This document shows positions 20,867 through 29,510 of a DNA stretch of 46,011 bases, in pieces. Positions within the stretch are counted from its first letter, which is position 1, and each line of letters begins with the position of its first letter. The position numbers were made by a program, and so were the translations under genes. The notes under the pieces were generated by a model. It was not told the DNA's origin, did not search any database, and was given only the letters and a program-made list of their open reading frames with translations. The stretch lies in NCBI GenBank assembly GCA_030696045.1, contig JAUYNO010000050.1:1-46011 (forward strand). Reading direction: 5' to 3'. This DNA comes from Stagnimonas sp. GTDB lineage: Bacteria > Pseudomonadota > Gammaproteobacteria > Nevskiales > Nevskiaceae.

Positions 20867-22126
20867 TCAAGGCAGCGGATCGACCGCCTCCTGGGCGGTG
20901 CAGGTCTCGTGGATGCGAATGGTGTCGGCCAGGTCCACCGACAGCAGGGTCGAGGCGATGCTCAGGTGGACTTCGTCATAGGGCAGGGTGTTGGTGCCGC
21001 CCAGCAGGTCGAGCCCGGTCGGAGTCAGACCGGCCTGGCCCAGCAGGTCGAGGTTGGTCTGGTCGACCGAGAACTCCTCCTGCTGGACGTCGGCCAGGAA
21101 GGTGGTCACCACGAAGTTGCGCAGCAGACTGATGTCCGCCGTCGCTGGCGGCTGCTCGATGACAAAGCCGGCGAAACCACCGGCCGCCACCGGGGCCGGC
21201 AGCTTGACCTGGTAGGAAATCGAACCAAGCAGCTGCAGCAGGGCCTGGTTCAGCGGATCGAGCAGGTCCACGGCGTATTGCAGGGTGGCGTAGGTGTCGG
21301 GGCGGTTGTCGACACCGAAATCAGGCTGGAGTACCTCGCAGGTCTCCACCGCCGGCGCGGTGACGAGGTTCAGCGCGCACAGCAGGCCGCCAGTGACCCC
21401 CTCCGCCACCGAGGTCGCCGGCGCGAAGCTGGTGCAGTTCGCCAGCGGACCGGTGGTCGGACCTTCACAGGCGTCGCCGATGCCATCGCCGTCGGCATCG
21501 GCCTGGTCGGGGTTGGCGACTAGGGGGCAGTTGTCGACCGGGTCGAGGTCGCCGTCGCCGTCGTCGTCCGGATCGCAAGCATTGCCGAGCCCGTCACCAT
21601 CGGTATCGAGCTGGTCCGGATTGGCGATCAGCGGGCAGTTGTCGGTCGGGTCGGCAACCGTGTCGTTGTCATCGTCGTTGTCGCAGGCATCGCCCTGGCC
21701 GTCACCATCGGTATCGAGCTGGTCCGGATTGGCGACCAGGGGGCAGTTGTCGACCGGGTCGAGATCGCCGTCGCCATCGTCGTCGGGATCGCAGGCGTTG
21801 CCGAGACCATCACCATCGGTATCGAGTTGATCGGGGTTGGCGATCAGCGGGCAGTTGTCGCCGGTGTCCGGCACGGTGTCGTTGTCGTCGTCACCGTCGC
21901 AGGCATCGCCCAGACCATCGCCGTCGGTATCGATCTGGTTGGTGTTGGCCACCGTGGGGCAGTTGTCGACGTCGTCGAGCACTCCGTCACCGTCGCCGTC
22001 GGGAATACTGGCGCCGGGCGGCAGGTCGGAGTCCTGCGCGCGGTTGCAAGCGGCCAGGCCCAGGCTGGCGGAGAGACAGAGCGCGAGCAGGCCGTGGCGG
22101 CCTAGCAGCGAGAGGGTGTGGTTCAT
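20867..22126 (-). CDS. Lipoprotein with thrombospondin type 3 calcium-binding repeats
   Basis: A 419-residue protein with a signal peptide ending in a lipobox (LGLAAC, Cys27). Residues 54-225 are five tandem repeats, four of 36 residues and a last one of about 28, each starting DNCPxxAN and containing DTDGDGxGxACD, the Asp-rich calcium-binding pattern of TSP3 repeats. Units 2 and 4 are identical in protein. The C-terminal 190 residues have no repeat and no family I recognise; they contain a few cysteines and many aliphatics. AAGGA lies eight bases before the ATG. The gene starts 58 bases after the OmpA-protein gene, which also contains one TSP3-like unit, and a terminator follows, so both form one operon. 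It is likely anchored in the outer membrane and stiffened by calcium. Confidence 0.85.
   Translation of the reverse strand: MNHTLSLLGRHGLLALCLSASLGLAACNRAQDSDLPPGASIPDGDGDGVLDDVDNCPTVANTNQIDTDGDGLGDACDGDDDNDTVPDTGDNCPLIANPDQLDTDGDGLGNACDPDDDGDGDLDPVDNCPLVANPDQLDTDGDGQGDACDNDDDNDTVADPTDNCPLIANPDQLDTDGDGLGNACDPDDDGDGDLDPVDNCPLVANPDQADADGDGIGDACEGPTTGPLANCTSFAPATSVAEGVTGGLLCALNLVTAPAVETCEVLQPDFGVDNRPDTYATLQYAVDLLDPLNQALLQLLGSISYQVKLPAPVAAGGFAGFVIEQPPATADISLLRNFVVTTFLADVQQEEFSVDQTNLDLLGQAGLTPTGLDLLGGTNTLPYDEVHLSIASTLLSVDLADTIRIHETCTAQEAVDPLP
21452..21967 (-). repeat. Tandem 108-bp repeats encoding TSP3 units
   Basis: Four full units of 108 bases and one partial unit encode the Asp-rich repeats of the lipoprotein. 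Units 2 (21752-21859) and 4 (21536-21643) encode identical 36-residue peptides but differ at about eleven bases, all silent. Confidence 0.85.
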
Positions 22127-22184
22127 GGATCGATCCTTGATTGCGTGGCGGCGCGTCCTGCGCCGAGGTGCCGGTTTCGGTGGA

Positions 22185-23312
22185 TCAGGGGACGGGAGTG
22201 GCAGCCGGAGCGGCAGACGGGCTGGGCACGATGATGTTGAACTCGACCCGGCGGTTGCTCTCGCGGCCGATATCGGTGTCGTTGCTGGCCACCGGCTTCG
22301 CCTCGCCCAGCCCCTTCGAGCTGAGTCGGGCGGCGGCGATGCCCTTGCCGAGCAGGTACTGCAGGGCGGCGGCGGCGCGTGCTTCGGACAGCTTCAGGTT
22401 GTAGGCATCCGGGCCGACGCTGTCGGTGAAGCCGACAATCTCGCCCTTGAGCTCGCTCTGCGAACGCAGGAAGTTGGCGACGTCGTCGAGCAGACGCTGA
22501 CCGTTGAGCTGCAGCCGGGCGGAGTCGAAGTCGAAGCTGACATCGCGCAGCACCGTCAGGGTCTGGTTCTCGACCACGCAGCCCCGGCCATCGACCTTGG
22601 CACCGGCCAGGGTGCCGGGGCAGATGTCGAACTCATCCGGCACGCCGTCATGATCGCTGTCGGTGGCGGCGACCAGCACCTCGCGGATCACCACCTTCTC
22701 GACCGGGACCTGGATCTCGCGAATGGTCTCCTTCTCGGAGCCGAGCGCCACCTCGACACCGGCGTGGAAGCGATAGTCGAGCAGGCCGTCCTGGAATGTG
22801 TCGTAGACCGCGCGGGCGTCGCCGCGCAACCGCAGCCAGCGCAGGGCACCGATGCGCTTCACCAGGCCGACGCCGGCCTCGCCCTCGACCCCGCCCTTGT
22901 CCTCGGAGTCGGGGACGATGTCGTTGTAGGCATAGCCGAGGCCGAGCAGCAGGTAGGGCGTCAGTTGCTCGCGGTTGCCGAAGGCGTACTGGATATCCGC
23001 GCCGAGGGTGGACTGGTAGAAGTCGGTACCGCGCCCGGCGCCGGTCTCGAAGCTGGTGTAGTCGAAGCGGCCTTCCAGCCACCAGCGGCCATCGTCGGAC
23101 AGCGGATGGCCGTAGCCGATCTGGGCGCCGACGCCGGAGTCCTTGGTATCGCGGCCGCTATCCGGCAGCGCGTACAGGCCGGTGATGAAGACATGCGGCC
23201 GGTAGCCGGCGGGATCGAGGCTCTCGGCGGCGGGTTCCGCCGCCCCGGCAGTGAGCAGCCCGGAACCGAGCAGCAACAAGGATGCAGTCAGACAGCGAGC
23301 ATTGCGGTTCAT
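22185..23312 (-). CDS. OmpA-family outer-membrane protein with TSP3-like linker
   Basis: A 375-residue protein. A signal peptide ends near GAAEPA. Residues about 35-210 alternate in the pattern of a small 8-strand barrel ([32 protein letters not shown]). A single TSP3-like unit ([17 protein letters not shown], about 217-233) forms the linker. The C-terminal OmpA domain (about 257-361) has [15 protein letters not shown] and the NRRVEF peptidoglycan-binding signature, followed by a Pro/Ala tail. The ATG at 23312 is chosen because the signal peptide starts there; an in-frame start at 23348 is less likely. It connects the outer membrane to peptidoglycan, and is first in an operon with the TSP3 lipoprotein. 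Confidence 0.88.
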   Translation of the reverse strand: MNRNARCLTASLLLLGSGLLTAGAAEPAAESLDPAGYRPHVFITGLYALPDSGRDTKDSGVGAQIGYGHPLSDDGRWWLEGRFDYTSFETGAGRGTDFYQSTLGADIQYAFGNREQLTPYLLLGLGYAYNDIVPDSEDKGGVEGEAGVGLVKRIGALRWLRLRGDARAVYDTFQDGLLDYRFHAGVEVALGSEKETIREIQVPVEKVVIREVLVAATDSDHDGVPDEFDICPGTLAGAKVDGRGCVVENQTLTVLRDVSFDFDSARLQLNGQRLLDDVANFLRSQSELKGEIVGFTDSVGPDAYNLKLSEARAAAALQYLLGKGIAAARLSSKGLGEAKPVASNDTDIGRESNRRVEFNIIVPSPSAAPAATPVP

Positions 23313-23429
23313 ATCGACATCCCTGATCGAATTGGCCCGCTTCCCCACCGGAATCCTTCCGGCAGCATTTCGTCAGAAGCGGTTACGAACGCAGCGTAGT
23401 GATTCTTCCGCACTGCAGCAATGTGACGT

Positions 23430-23450
23430 GCTGGTCAAGTCTTGACCAGC
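23430..23450. promoter_or_regulatory. Perfect 10-bp palindrome between ompA-type gene and dtd
   Basis: GCTGGTCAAG and its exact complement are separated by one base. The site is 118 bases upstream of the OmpA-protein start codon and just after the dtd stop. Neither strand has a U-tract behind it, so a dimeric regulator site is at least as likely as a terminator for dtd. Confidence 0.4.
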
Positions 23451-23453
23451 GTC

Positions 23454-23888
23454 TCAACTCAGCAGGAAGCTCACCGGCCCGTCGTTGACCAGGGCGACCT
23501 GCATGTCGGCGCCGAACACGCCCGCCTGGGTGGCCGGCAGTCGCGCCTGGCACTGCGCCAGTAACTGATCGAATAAGCGTCGCGCCCGCTCCGGCTCGGC
23601 GGCCGTGGTGAAGCTGGCGCGGGTGCCGGAGCCGGTGTCCGCGGCCAGGGTGAACTGCGGCACCAGGATCAGACCGCCGCCGGTGTCGAGCAGACTGCGG
23701 TTCATCTTGCCGGCGGCGTCGGCGAAGACCCGGTATTCCAGCAGCCGCTTGGCCAGCCGGGCCGGCTGGGCCTCGTCATCCTCGCGTTGCACGCCAACCA
23801 GCACCAGTAGGCCCTGGTCGATGCGCGCCACCACCTCGCCCTCGACCCGCACGCTGGCGCAGCTCACGCGTTGCAACAGGGCAATCAT
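23454..23888 (-). CDS. dtd: D-aminoacyl-tRNA deacylase
   Basis: A 144-residue cytosolic proofreading enzyme that removes D-amino acids (and glycine from mischarged tRNA-Ala) from tRNA. MIALLQRVSCASVRV is the usual start, QFTLAADTGSGTRASF the first active-site motif, and NDGPVSFLL near the C-terminus the Gly-cisPro motif (DGPV). Length matches E. coli Dtd (145). The residue before QFTL is Pro where E. coli has Ser; I believe this variant occurs in other proteobacteria. The frame stays open upstream, but the ATG at 23888 gives the family N-terminus. It appears monocistronic and faces away from the ABC operon. Confidence 0.95.
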   Translation of the reverse strand: MIALLQRVSCASVRVEGEVVARIDQGLLVLVGVQREDDEAQPARLAKRLLEYRVFADAAGKMNRSLLDTGGGLILVPQFTLAADTGSGTRASFTTAAEPERARRLFDQLLAQCQARLPATQAGVFGADMQVALVNDGPVSFLLS

Positions 23889-24115
23889 CGTCGCGGCACT
23901 CCGTTGGGCAGACAGGAAGGCGGTTAGCATGTCGCGGCTGGGGCACCGAAGAAAGCGCCGGCGTTTGAGCCACTCTTGAGACCGGCTTGACGCCCCCTTG
24001 AAGCGCAGCCGCTCCTCAACAAGAATTCGCCCCCGTCGCGGGAACTCCGCGCGCTCCGCCTTGGTCGGAGCGCGCGAAGTACCCCGATACCCCAACTCCT
24101 AAAACCAGAGAAGAC

Positions 24116-25057
24116 ATGGAGAACGACATCCTGATCGAGGCGCGCGGGCTGACCCGCCGCTACGGCCCCAACGTGGCCGTCGAGCACATCGACCTGACGC
24201 TGCGGCGCGGCGAAATCCTCGGCCTGCTCGGCCCCAACGGCGCCGGCAAGTCCACCACCATGAAGATGCTCACCGGCAATCTCGCCCCCAGTGGCGGCAC
24301 GGTGAAGATCAATGGCATCGACCTCGCCAGCGACGCCAAGGGCGCCAAGCAGCACCTGGGCTACCTGCCCGAGCAGCCACCGGTGCACCCGGAGCTGACC
24401 GTCGACGAATACCTGGAATTCGCCGCCGCCCTGCACGGCGTCGCCAAGAAGGACCGGGCAGCGGCGCTGCAGCGCGCCAAGCAGTCCTGCGGCCTCACCG
24501 AGGTCAGCCGTCGCCTGATCGGCAATCTGTCGAAGGGCTACCAGCAGCGCGTCGGCCTGGCCCAGGCCATCGTGCATCGGCCGCCGGTGATCATCCTCGA
24601 CGAGCCCACGGTGGGACTCGACCCGATCCAGATCCGCGAGATCCGCAGCCTGATCGCGGCCCTGGCGCAGGAGCACAGCGTGATCCTGTCCAGCCACATC
24701 CTTCCCGAGATCCAGGCGGTATGCAGCCGGGTGCTGATCGTCAATCGCGGCCGCGTGGTGTTCCACCAGTCGATGGCCGAACTCGCCGCTGCCGCCGTGC
24801 CGAGCTATCTGGTGCAGTTCCGCAATGCCCCGGCAACGCTGGAGTTACCGGGCGTGACTTCGGTGAGCGCCCTGGGCGACGGCCGCTTCCGCATCGAGTG
24901 CGAGACCAGCCACGACCCGCGCGAGGCCCTGGTGGAGCGCAGCGTCGCCAATGGCTGGGGCCTGATCGAACTGCGGGCACAGACCCGCAGCCTGGAAGAA
25001 ATCTTTGTCTCGCTCACCTCGGGCGATACCACTGACGAATTGAGGAAAGCGGCATGA
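24116..25057 (+). CDS. ABC transporter ATP-binding protein, GldA-like
   Basis: A 313-residue ATPase with Walker A GPNGAGKST (39-47), signature LSKGYQQR (near 138-145), Walker B IILDEPTVGLDP (near 159-169) and the following switch His in SSHILPEI. The C-terminal 80 residues form the extra domain of the DrrA/GldA/CcmA class. The stop overlaps the permease ATG (ATGA), so subunits are made together. It should energise the permease encoded downstream. The family includes exporters of drugs and lipids and the Bacteroidetes gliding-motility ABC; the substrate is unknown. AGAGAAG lies before the ATG. The 227 bases upstream, shared with the divergent dtd, contain no clear -10/-35 pair that I can recognise. 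Confidence 0.88.
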   Translation: MENDILIEARGLTRRYGPNVAVEHIDLTLRRGEILGLLGPNGAGKSTTMKMLTGNLAPSGGTVKINGIDLASDAKGAKQHLGYLPEQPPVHPELTVDEYLEFAAALHGVAKKDRAAALQRAKQSCGLTEVSRRLIGNLSKGYQQRVGLAQAIVHRPPVIILDEPTVGLDPIQIREIRSLIAALAQEHSVILSSHILPEIQAVCSRVLIVNRGRVVFHQSMAELAAAAVPSYLVQFRNAPATLELPGVTSVSALGDGRFRIECETSHDPREALVERSVANGWGLIELRAQTRSLEEIFVSLTSGDTTDELRKAA

Positions 25058-25797
25058 GTCCGGTCTTCGCCATCGCGCGCCACGAGGCGCGCCGCATCTT
25101 CGTTTCCCCACTGGCCTGGACCGTGCTGGCGGTGCTGCAATTCATCCTGGGCATGGTGTTCTTCCTCACCCTGGCCCAGCTCGCCGCCGAGCCCGGCATG
25201 CTCAACGAGCAGGCGGGGGTGGCCGACTACATCGGCGGCTCGCTGTACGGCTTCTCGTCCATTCTGTTGTTGCTCATCATCCCACTGCTGACCATGCGGC
25301 TGTTCGCCGAGGACCGGAAGTCCGGCAGCCTCACCCTGCTCACCAGCGCCCCGGCGACGCTCACCGAGATCGTGCTCGGCAAGTACCTCGGTCTCTGCGT
25401 GTTCTTCCTGGCGGTGCTGGTGCTGATGGCGGCGATGCCGCTGTCGCTGCTGGCCGGCACCAACCTCGACCTCGGCCGCATCGCCGCCGGCCTGCTCGGC
25501 GTGTTCCTGCTGATGCTGGCCTTCGGCGCGGCGGGCCTGTTCATGTCGACGCTGACCCGCGAACCGGTGATCGCTGCCGTCGGCGGTTTCGGCCTGCTGC
25601 TGGTGGTCTGGCTGCTGGAGGCGATGGCCTATGGCGGCGGCATGTTCTCGGAACTGTTCCGCCAGCTGTCGCTGATCGGCCATTTCGAGAAGCTGCGGCG
25701 CGGTGTGTTCGACACCGCCGACCTCGCCTACTACACCCTGTTCATCGTCCTGTTCCTGTGGCTGTCGGTGCAGCGTCTGGACCTGGAACGCAACTGA
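25054..25797 (+). CDS. ABC transporter permease, GldF-like
   Basis: A 247-residue polytopic protein with about six membrane helices, starting with MSPVFAIARHEARRIFVSPLAW, the amphipathic elbow typical of ABC-2 permeases. FAEDRKSGSLTLLTSAP is the cytosolic loop that docks the ATPase, also found in GldF and NosY-like proteins. It overlaps the ATPase gene by four bases and is followed 19 bases later by the GldG-like gene. Together the three have the order and types of gldA/gldF/gldG. The function in non-gliding proteobacteria, where this set is common, is not established. Confidence 0.85.
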   Translation: MSPVFAIARHEARRIFVSPLAWTVLAVLQFILGMVFFLTLAQLAAEPGMLNEQAGVADYIGGSLYGFSSILLLLIIPLLTMRLFAEDRKSGSLTLLTSAPATLTEIVLGKYLGLCVFFLAVLVLMAAMPLSLLAGTNLDLGRIAAGLLGVFLLMLAFGAAGLFMSTLTREPVIAAVGGFGLLLVVWLLEAMAYGGGMFSELFRQLSLIGHFEKLRRGVFDTADLAYYTLFIVLFLWLSVQRLDLERN

Positions 25798-25816
25798 TCC
25801 GAACCCCGCCATCGCC

Positions 25817-27214
25817 ATGAAGAAGACCCACATCCGCATCCAGCAGGCGGTCTCCGCCCTGCTGCTGATCGCCGCCATTGGCATCGCCGGCTGGCTGTCG
25901 ACCCAGTACAAGCTGGAGTTCGACTGGACCGCCAACCAGCGCAACACCCTCACCGAGGCCTCGGTGAAGCAGCTCGGCAACATGAAGGAGCCGGTGAAGG
26001 TCCTGGCCTTCGCCACCAGCGGCGCCGAGAACCGCGCCGAGATCGAGCAGTTCTTCGGCCGCTACCGCAAGGCCAAGCCGGACCTGGTGATCGAGTACAT
26101 CGACCCGATCAAGCAACCGAACCAGGTGCGCGAGTACAACATCAGCAGCGTCGGCGACCTGGTGATCGAGTACCAGGGCCGGCGCGAGACGGTGCGCGCC
26201 GGCGAGATGAACGAGACCACGGTGACGCCGGCGCTGCAGCGCCTGAGCTTCGCCGAGGAACGCTGGCTGGTGTTCCTGCAAGGCCACGGCGAACACGATG
26301 CCGCCGACCAGGGTGGCTCGGGCTACGGCCAGTTCGTGCAGCTGCTGCACGACAACGGCCTGAAGACCCAGCCGCTGAACCTGGCGACCACACCGCGCAT
26401 TCCCGACAACGCCGCCGCCCTGGTGGTGGCCGGGCCGGTGTCGCCGCTGACCGCCGGCGAAACCCAGGTGCTGGTCGACTATGTGCAGCAGGGCGGCAAC
26501 CTGCTCTGGCTGTCGGACCCGGACACGCCGCCGCCGCCGCCGCCGCTGGCCAAGCTGCTGGGCACGCAGTTCCAGCAGGGCACCGCGATCTTCCCGGAGT
26601 TCGCCGCCCTCGGCGGTGACCCGAGCCTGTTCATCACCGCCAGCTATCCGCGCACGCCGATCACCGCCGAGCTGCGCGAGAACACCGCCTTCCCGCTGGT
26701 GCGTGGCATCGGCAGCGACGACCAAGCAAAGCCTGTTGAAGGCCAGCTGGCGTTCAAGCCGCAGCCCTTCCTGCAGACCACGCCGGACGCCTGGCTGGAG
26801 ACCGGCGCGCTCAGCGGCGAGATCGGCTTCGAGGCCGAACAGGGCGACCAGCGCGGGCCGCTGACCCTGGGCCTGCTGCTGAGCCGCAGCGTGCAGGGCG
26901 CAACGGCGGCCGGCGCGGCGACCGACGCCAAGCCGCCGGAACGCCAGCAGCGGGTGGTGCTGCTCGGCGACTCCGACTTTCTCGCCAACTCCTTCGTCGG
27001 CCAGCTCGGCAACGCCAAGCTGGGCCTGAACCTGGCCCGCTGGCTGGCCAGCCGCGACGACCAGCTCGACATCACCATCCCCGCCGCCCAGGACCAGTCG
27101 CTGGACCTGTCGCCGATGGCCGCGCTGGCGATCCAGCTCGCCTTCCTGCTGCTGATTCCGCTCGCCCTGCTGGCCATCGGCATCGGCCGCTGGCTGTCGC
27201 GTCGGCGCCGCTAG
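25817..27214 (+). CDS. GldG-like ABC-associated protein (ABC_transp_aux family)
   Basis: A 465-residue protein with an N-terminal anchor (SALLLIAAIGIAGWLS, about 12-30) and a C-terminal membrane helix (LAFLLLIPLALLAIGIGRWL, near 438-458). The periplasmic part has VKVLAFATSGAENRAEIEQFFGRYRK and LVVAGPVSPLTAGETQVLVDYVQQGGNLLWLSDP, resembling the GldG/ABC_transp_aux beta-alpha domain with GATase-like fold. Another frame-compatible start further upstream would overlap the permease gene heavily and is rejected. A run of eight prolines follows the LSDPDT segment. The protein probably sits on the periplasmic face of the permease. Its exact role is unknown. Confidence 0.8.
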   Translation: MKKTHIRIQQAVSALLLIAAIGIAGWLSTQYKLEFDWTANQRNTLTEASVKQLGNMKEPVKVLAFATSGAENRAEIEQFFGRYRKAKPDLVIEYIDPIKQPNQVREYNISSVGDLVIEYQGRRETVRAGEMNETTVTPALQRLSFAEERWLVFLQGHGEHDAADQGGSGYGQFVQLLHDNGLKTQPLNLATTPRIPDNAAALVVAGPVSPLTAGETQVLVDYVQQGGNLLWLSDPDTPPPPPPLAKLLGTQFQQGTAIFPEFAALGGDPSLFITASYPRTPITAELRENTAFPLVRGIGSDDQAKPVEGQLAFKPQPFLQTTPDAWLETGALSGEIGFEAEQGDQRGPLTLGLLLSRSVQGATAAGAATDAKPPERQQRVVLLGDSDFLANSFVGQLGNAKLGLNLARWLASRDDQLDITIPAAQDQSLDLSPMAALAIQLAFLLLIPLALLAIGIGRWLSRRRR

Positions 27215-27227
27215 TCCGGAGGCCCCC

Positions 27228-28121
27228 ATGAACCGCAACACGCTCAACCTGGTGCTGGCGGTGCTGGTCGCCGGCCTTGCCGGCGGCGCCTGGTACGCGC
27301 AGAAGCAGAAGAACGCCCCCAAGCCGACGCTGACCGGGCTCGCCGCCGATGGCGTTTCCAGCGCCAGCGTCGCCTGGCCCGACGCTCCCGAGATCAAGCT
27401 GACGCGCCAGGGCAGCGAATGGCGACTGACCGCGCCGGTGCCGGCGCGGGTGGATCGCTTTGAGGCGCTCAATTTCGGCAACCTGGCCAGCGCCGAGATC
27501 AAGCAGACCCTCACGCCCGAGGGGCTGGACCTGAAGCAGATCGGGCTGGCGCCGCCCGAGCGCGTCATCACGCTCAACGACCAGCGCATCGAGTTCGGCA
27601 ATGTCGATCCGATCGAATCGCGCCGCTACGTGAAGCTGGGCGAGAAGGTGATGCTGATCGACGATCCGGTCAGCGCCGTGTTCGACCGCGACTACCACGA
27701 CCTGGTGGCGAAGGAGCTGTTCGCCACCGGCGAGGAAATCGTCGGCCTGGAGCTGCCGGGCCTGAGCCTGAGCAAGTCCGCCGAAGGCGCCTGGAGCGCC
27801 CAGCCCGCTACGGCGGCGGCGACGCCGGAAGCCATCGCCCAGCTGGTCGAACGCTGGAAGATCGCCAACGCCATGTGGACCGAGGCCGGGGGCGAGCCGC
27901 CGAAGGGCGAGCAGGTCCGGGTGCTGCTGAAGGGCGGCGAAGCCCGCGAGTTCGTCGTCGCCGGTCGCGACCCGCAGTTCTCGCTGTATGCACCGGCGCT
28001 CAAGGTCCGTTTCCAACTGTCGAAAGCACTCGCCGACGAGCTGCTGAAGCTGCCGGAACCGGTTCCGTCGCCGGCCACGCCGGCGGCGGCAACTGCACCA
28101 CGGCCATCGGCCCCGAATTGA
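27228..28121 (+). CDS. DUF4340-family membrane-anchored protein
   Basis: A 297-residue protein with an N-terminal hydrophobic anchor (LNLVLAVLVAGLAGGAWYA, about 6-24) and a periplasmic remainder. GSEWRLTAPVPARVDRFEALNF, then GLAPPERVITLND and FGNVDPIESRRYVKLGEKVMLID, are characteristic of DUF4340 proteins, which regularly follow GldG-like genes. It starts 13 bases after the GldG-like stop, after GGAGG, and ends the operon. The C-terminal 25 residues are Pro/Ala-rich. No enzymatic motif is visible; a structural or ligand-binding role with the ABC complex is inferred from genomic association. Confidence 0.8.
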   Translation: MNRNTLNLVLAVLVAGLAGGAWYAQKQKNAPKPTLTGLAADGVSSASVAWPDAPEIKLTRQGSEWRLTAPVPARVDRFEALNFGNLASAEIKQTLTPEGLDLKQIGLAPPERVITLNDQRIEFGNVDPIESRRYVKLGEKVMLIDDPVSAVFDRDYHDLVAKELFATGEEIVGLELPGLSLSKSAEGAWSAQPATAAATPEAIAQLVERWKIANAMWTEAGGEPPKGEQVRVLLKGGEAREFVVAGRDPQFSLYAPALKVRFQLSKALADELLKLPEPVPSPATPAAATAPRPSAPN

Positions 28122-28147
28122 ACTGACGATTAATTCGCCAACTCGCT

Positions 28148-28153
28148 TAGAAT
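28148..28153 (+). promoter_or_regulatory. Possible -10 box for the diguanylate cyclase gene
   Basis: TAGAAT lies 82 bases before the ATG, in the 114-base gap after the DUF4340 gene. CTGACG 19 bases upstream is a poor -35 candidate. Confidence 0.3.
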
Positions 28154-28235
28154 CTGCGCCGCCGGCGGGGGAGCTGCACCCAGACAGCGTCATTCAAGCG
28201 CGGCACCCAGTCAGCAACGCGGACGCCGGCCCTTC

Positions 28236-29501
28236 ATGAATCTGTTGATCGTTGACGCCAATTTAGCCGAGCGCCTGGCGACCCGCCGTCTGCTGGAGGA
28301 CAGCTGCGCGGTGCGGGAGGCGGGCAGCGGCCGGGAGGCGCTCGCCGCGCAGGACGCCGAAACCTCCTGCCTGCTGCTGGAAACCACGCTGCCGGACATG
28401 GACTGCATCGATTTCCTGGTGCAGCTGCGCACGCTGAACCTGGATCTGGCGGTGGTGCTGCTCTGCCACTCCGCCAGCGAGGACTTCCTGGCCCGCGCCC
28501 GCGACTGCGGCGCCGACGACATCCAGATCAAGGGAGTATCCGCCGACGCCCTGCTGCGCAGCATCCGTGGCGCCATCAAGCGCCGCGCGCTGGATATCAG
28601 CCTGCGCCGCGAACAGGCGCGGCCGGAGCTGATCTATCGCCTGATCGACGAAAGCAGCGACCTGTTCTTCGCCCTCGGCAGCAACGGCGAGATCGTCGAG
28701 ACCAACCTCGCCGCCGAGCAGGCGCTCGGCTTCAGCCGCCAGGACCTGGTCGGCAGCCGGCTCAACAACCACCCGCTGTTCGACCGCATCGGCAGCCGGC
28801 TGCTGGAGCGGCTGCGCGAGACGGTCCTCAACGAGTCGGTGCGCATCGACGGTGAACTGGTGATGCCCGATGGCTCGATGCTGCCGGTCGAGATCAACAG
28901 CATGCGGGTGCGGGTCAGCAATCAGGATTTCCTGGTGGCGGTGGCGCGCAATATCAGCGAACGCCGGGCACTGGAAGAACACCTGCGGCGGCTCAGCCTG
29001 AACGACGCGCTCACCGGCATCGCCAACCGGCGCGCCTTCGAGGCGCGCCTGGCGGAGGAATGGCGTCGTGCCGGGCGCTCCGGCGCGCCGCTGTCGCTGC
29101 TGCTGATCGACGTCGACCATTTCAAGGCCTACAACGACACCCTCGGCCACCTGGCAGGCGACGAGGCCCTGCGGACGGTCGCGACCCGGCTGCAGGCGGC
29201 GCTGCGCCGGCCGGAGGATCTGCTGGCGCGCTACGGCGGTGAGGAATTCGCGGTGCTGCTGCCGGCGACGAACACGGCGGGCGCCACCCTGTTCGCCCAT
29301 CACCTGCTGTCGAGCCTGCACCGCGCGGCCTTGCCGCACCCGGCCTCGCCCACTGCCGAGCACGTAACGGTCAGCATCGGCGGCAGCAGTACCGAGCGCT
29401 TCGCGGAGCGCTCGGCCTCGGCGCTGATCGCCTCCGCCGACGCCGCGCTCTACCGCGCTAAGGCCGGCGGTCGCGACCGGGTCGAGTTCAACAGCCTGTA
29501 G
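28236..29501 (+). CDS. Diguanylate cyclase: receiver-PAS-GGDEF
   Basis: A 421-residue cytosolic protein. The receiver-like part (1-120) starts MNLLIVDANLAER, with one acidic residue (Asp7) instead of a pair, and at the phosphoacceptor place has Glu49 (LLLETTLPDMD) where Asp is expected; the Lys of strand 5 (IQIKG) is kept. A PAS domain follows (about 128-250, LIDESSDLFFALGSNGEIVETN). The C-terminal GGDEF domain (about 258-421) has DALTGIANRR, IDVDHFKAYND and an active GGEEF (334-338). RPED (325-328), five residues before it, is a complete RxxD inhibitory site, so c-di-GMP feedback is expected. It makes c-di-GMP from two GTP. Its neighbours on both sides are unrelated, so it looks monocistronic. 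Confidence 0.9.
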   Translation: MNLLIVDANLAERLATRRLLEDSCAVREAGSGREALAAQDAETSCLLLETTLPDMDCIDFLVQLRTLNLDLAVVLLCHSASEDFLARARDCGADDIQIKGVSADALLRSIRGAIKRRALDISLRREQARPELIYRLIDESSDLFFALGSNGEIVETNLAAEQALGFSRQDLVGSRLNNHPLFDRIGSRLLERLRETVLNESVRIDGELVMPDGSMLPVEINSMRVRVSNQDFLVAVARNISERRALEEHLRRLSLNDALTGIANRRAFEARLAEEWRRAGRSGAPLSLLLIDVDHFKAYNDTLGHLAGDEALRTVATRLQAALRRPEDLLARYGGEEFAVLLPATNTAGATLFAHHLLSSLHRAALPHPASPTAEHVTVSIGGSSTERFAERSASALIASADAALYRAKAGGRDRVEFNSL

Positions 29502-29510
29502 AGCAGCGCT

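Noticed and set aside
21452..21967. Regular tandem repeats, considered as CRISPR or minisatellite
   Set aside because: Units are contiguous without spacers and stay in frame as calcium-binding TSP3 peptide repeats.
26528..26548. Run of CCG triplets
   Set aside because: In frame within the GldG-like gene as a proline run next to LSDPDT; it may vary in length but needs no separate explanation.
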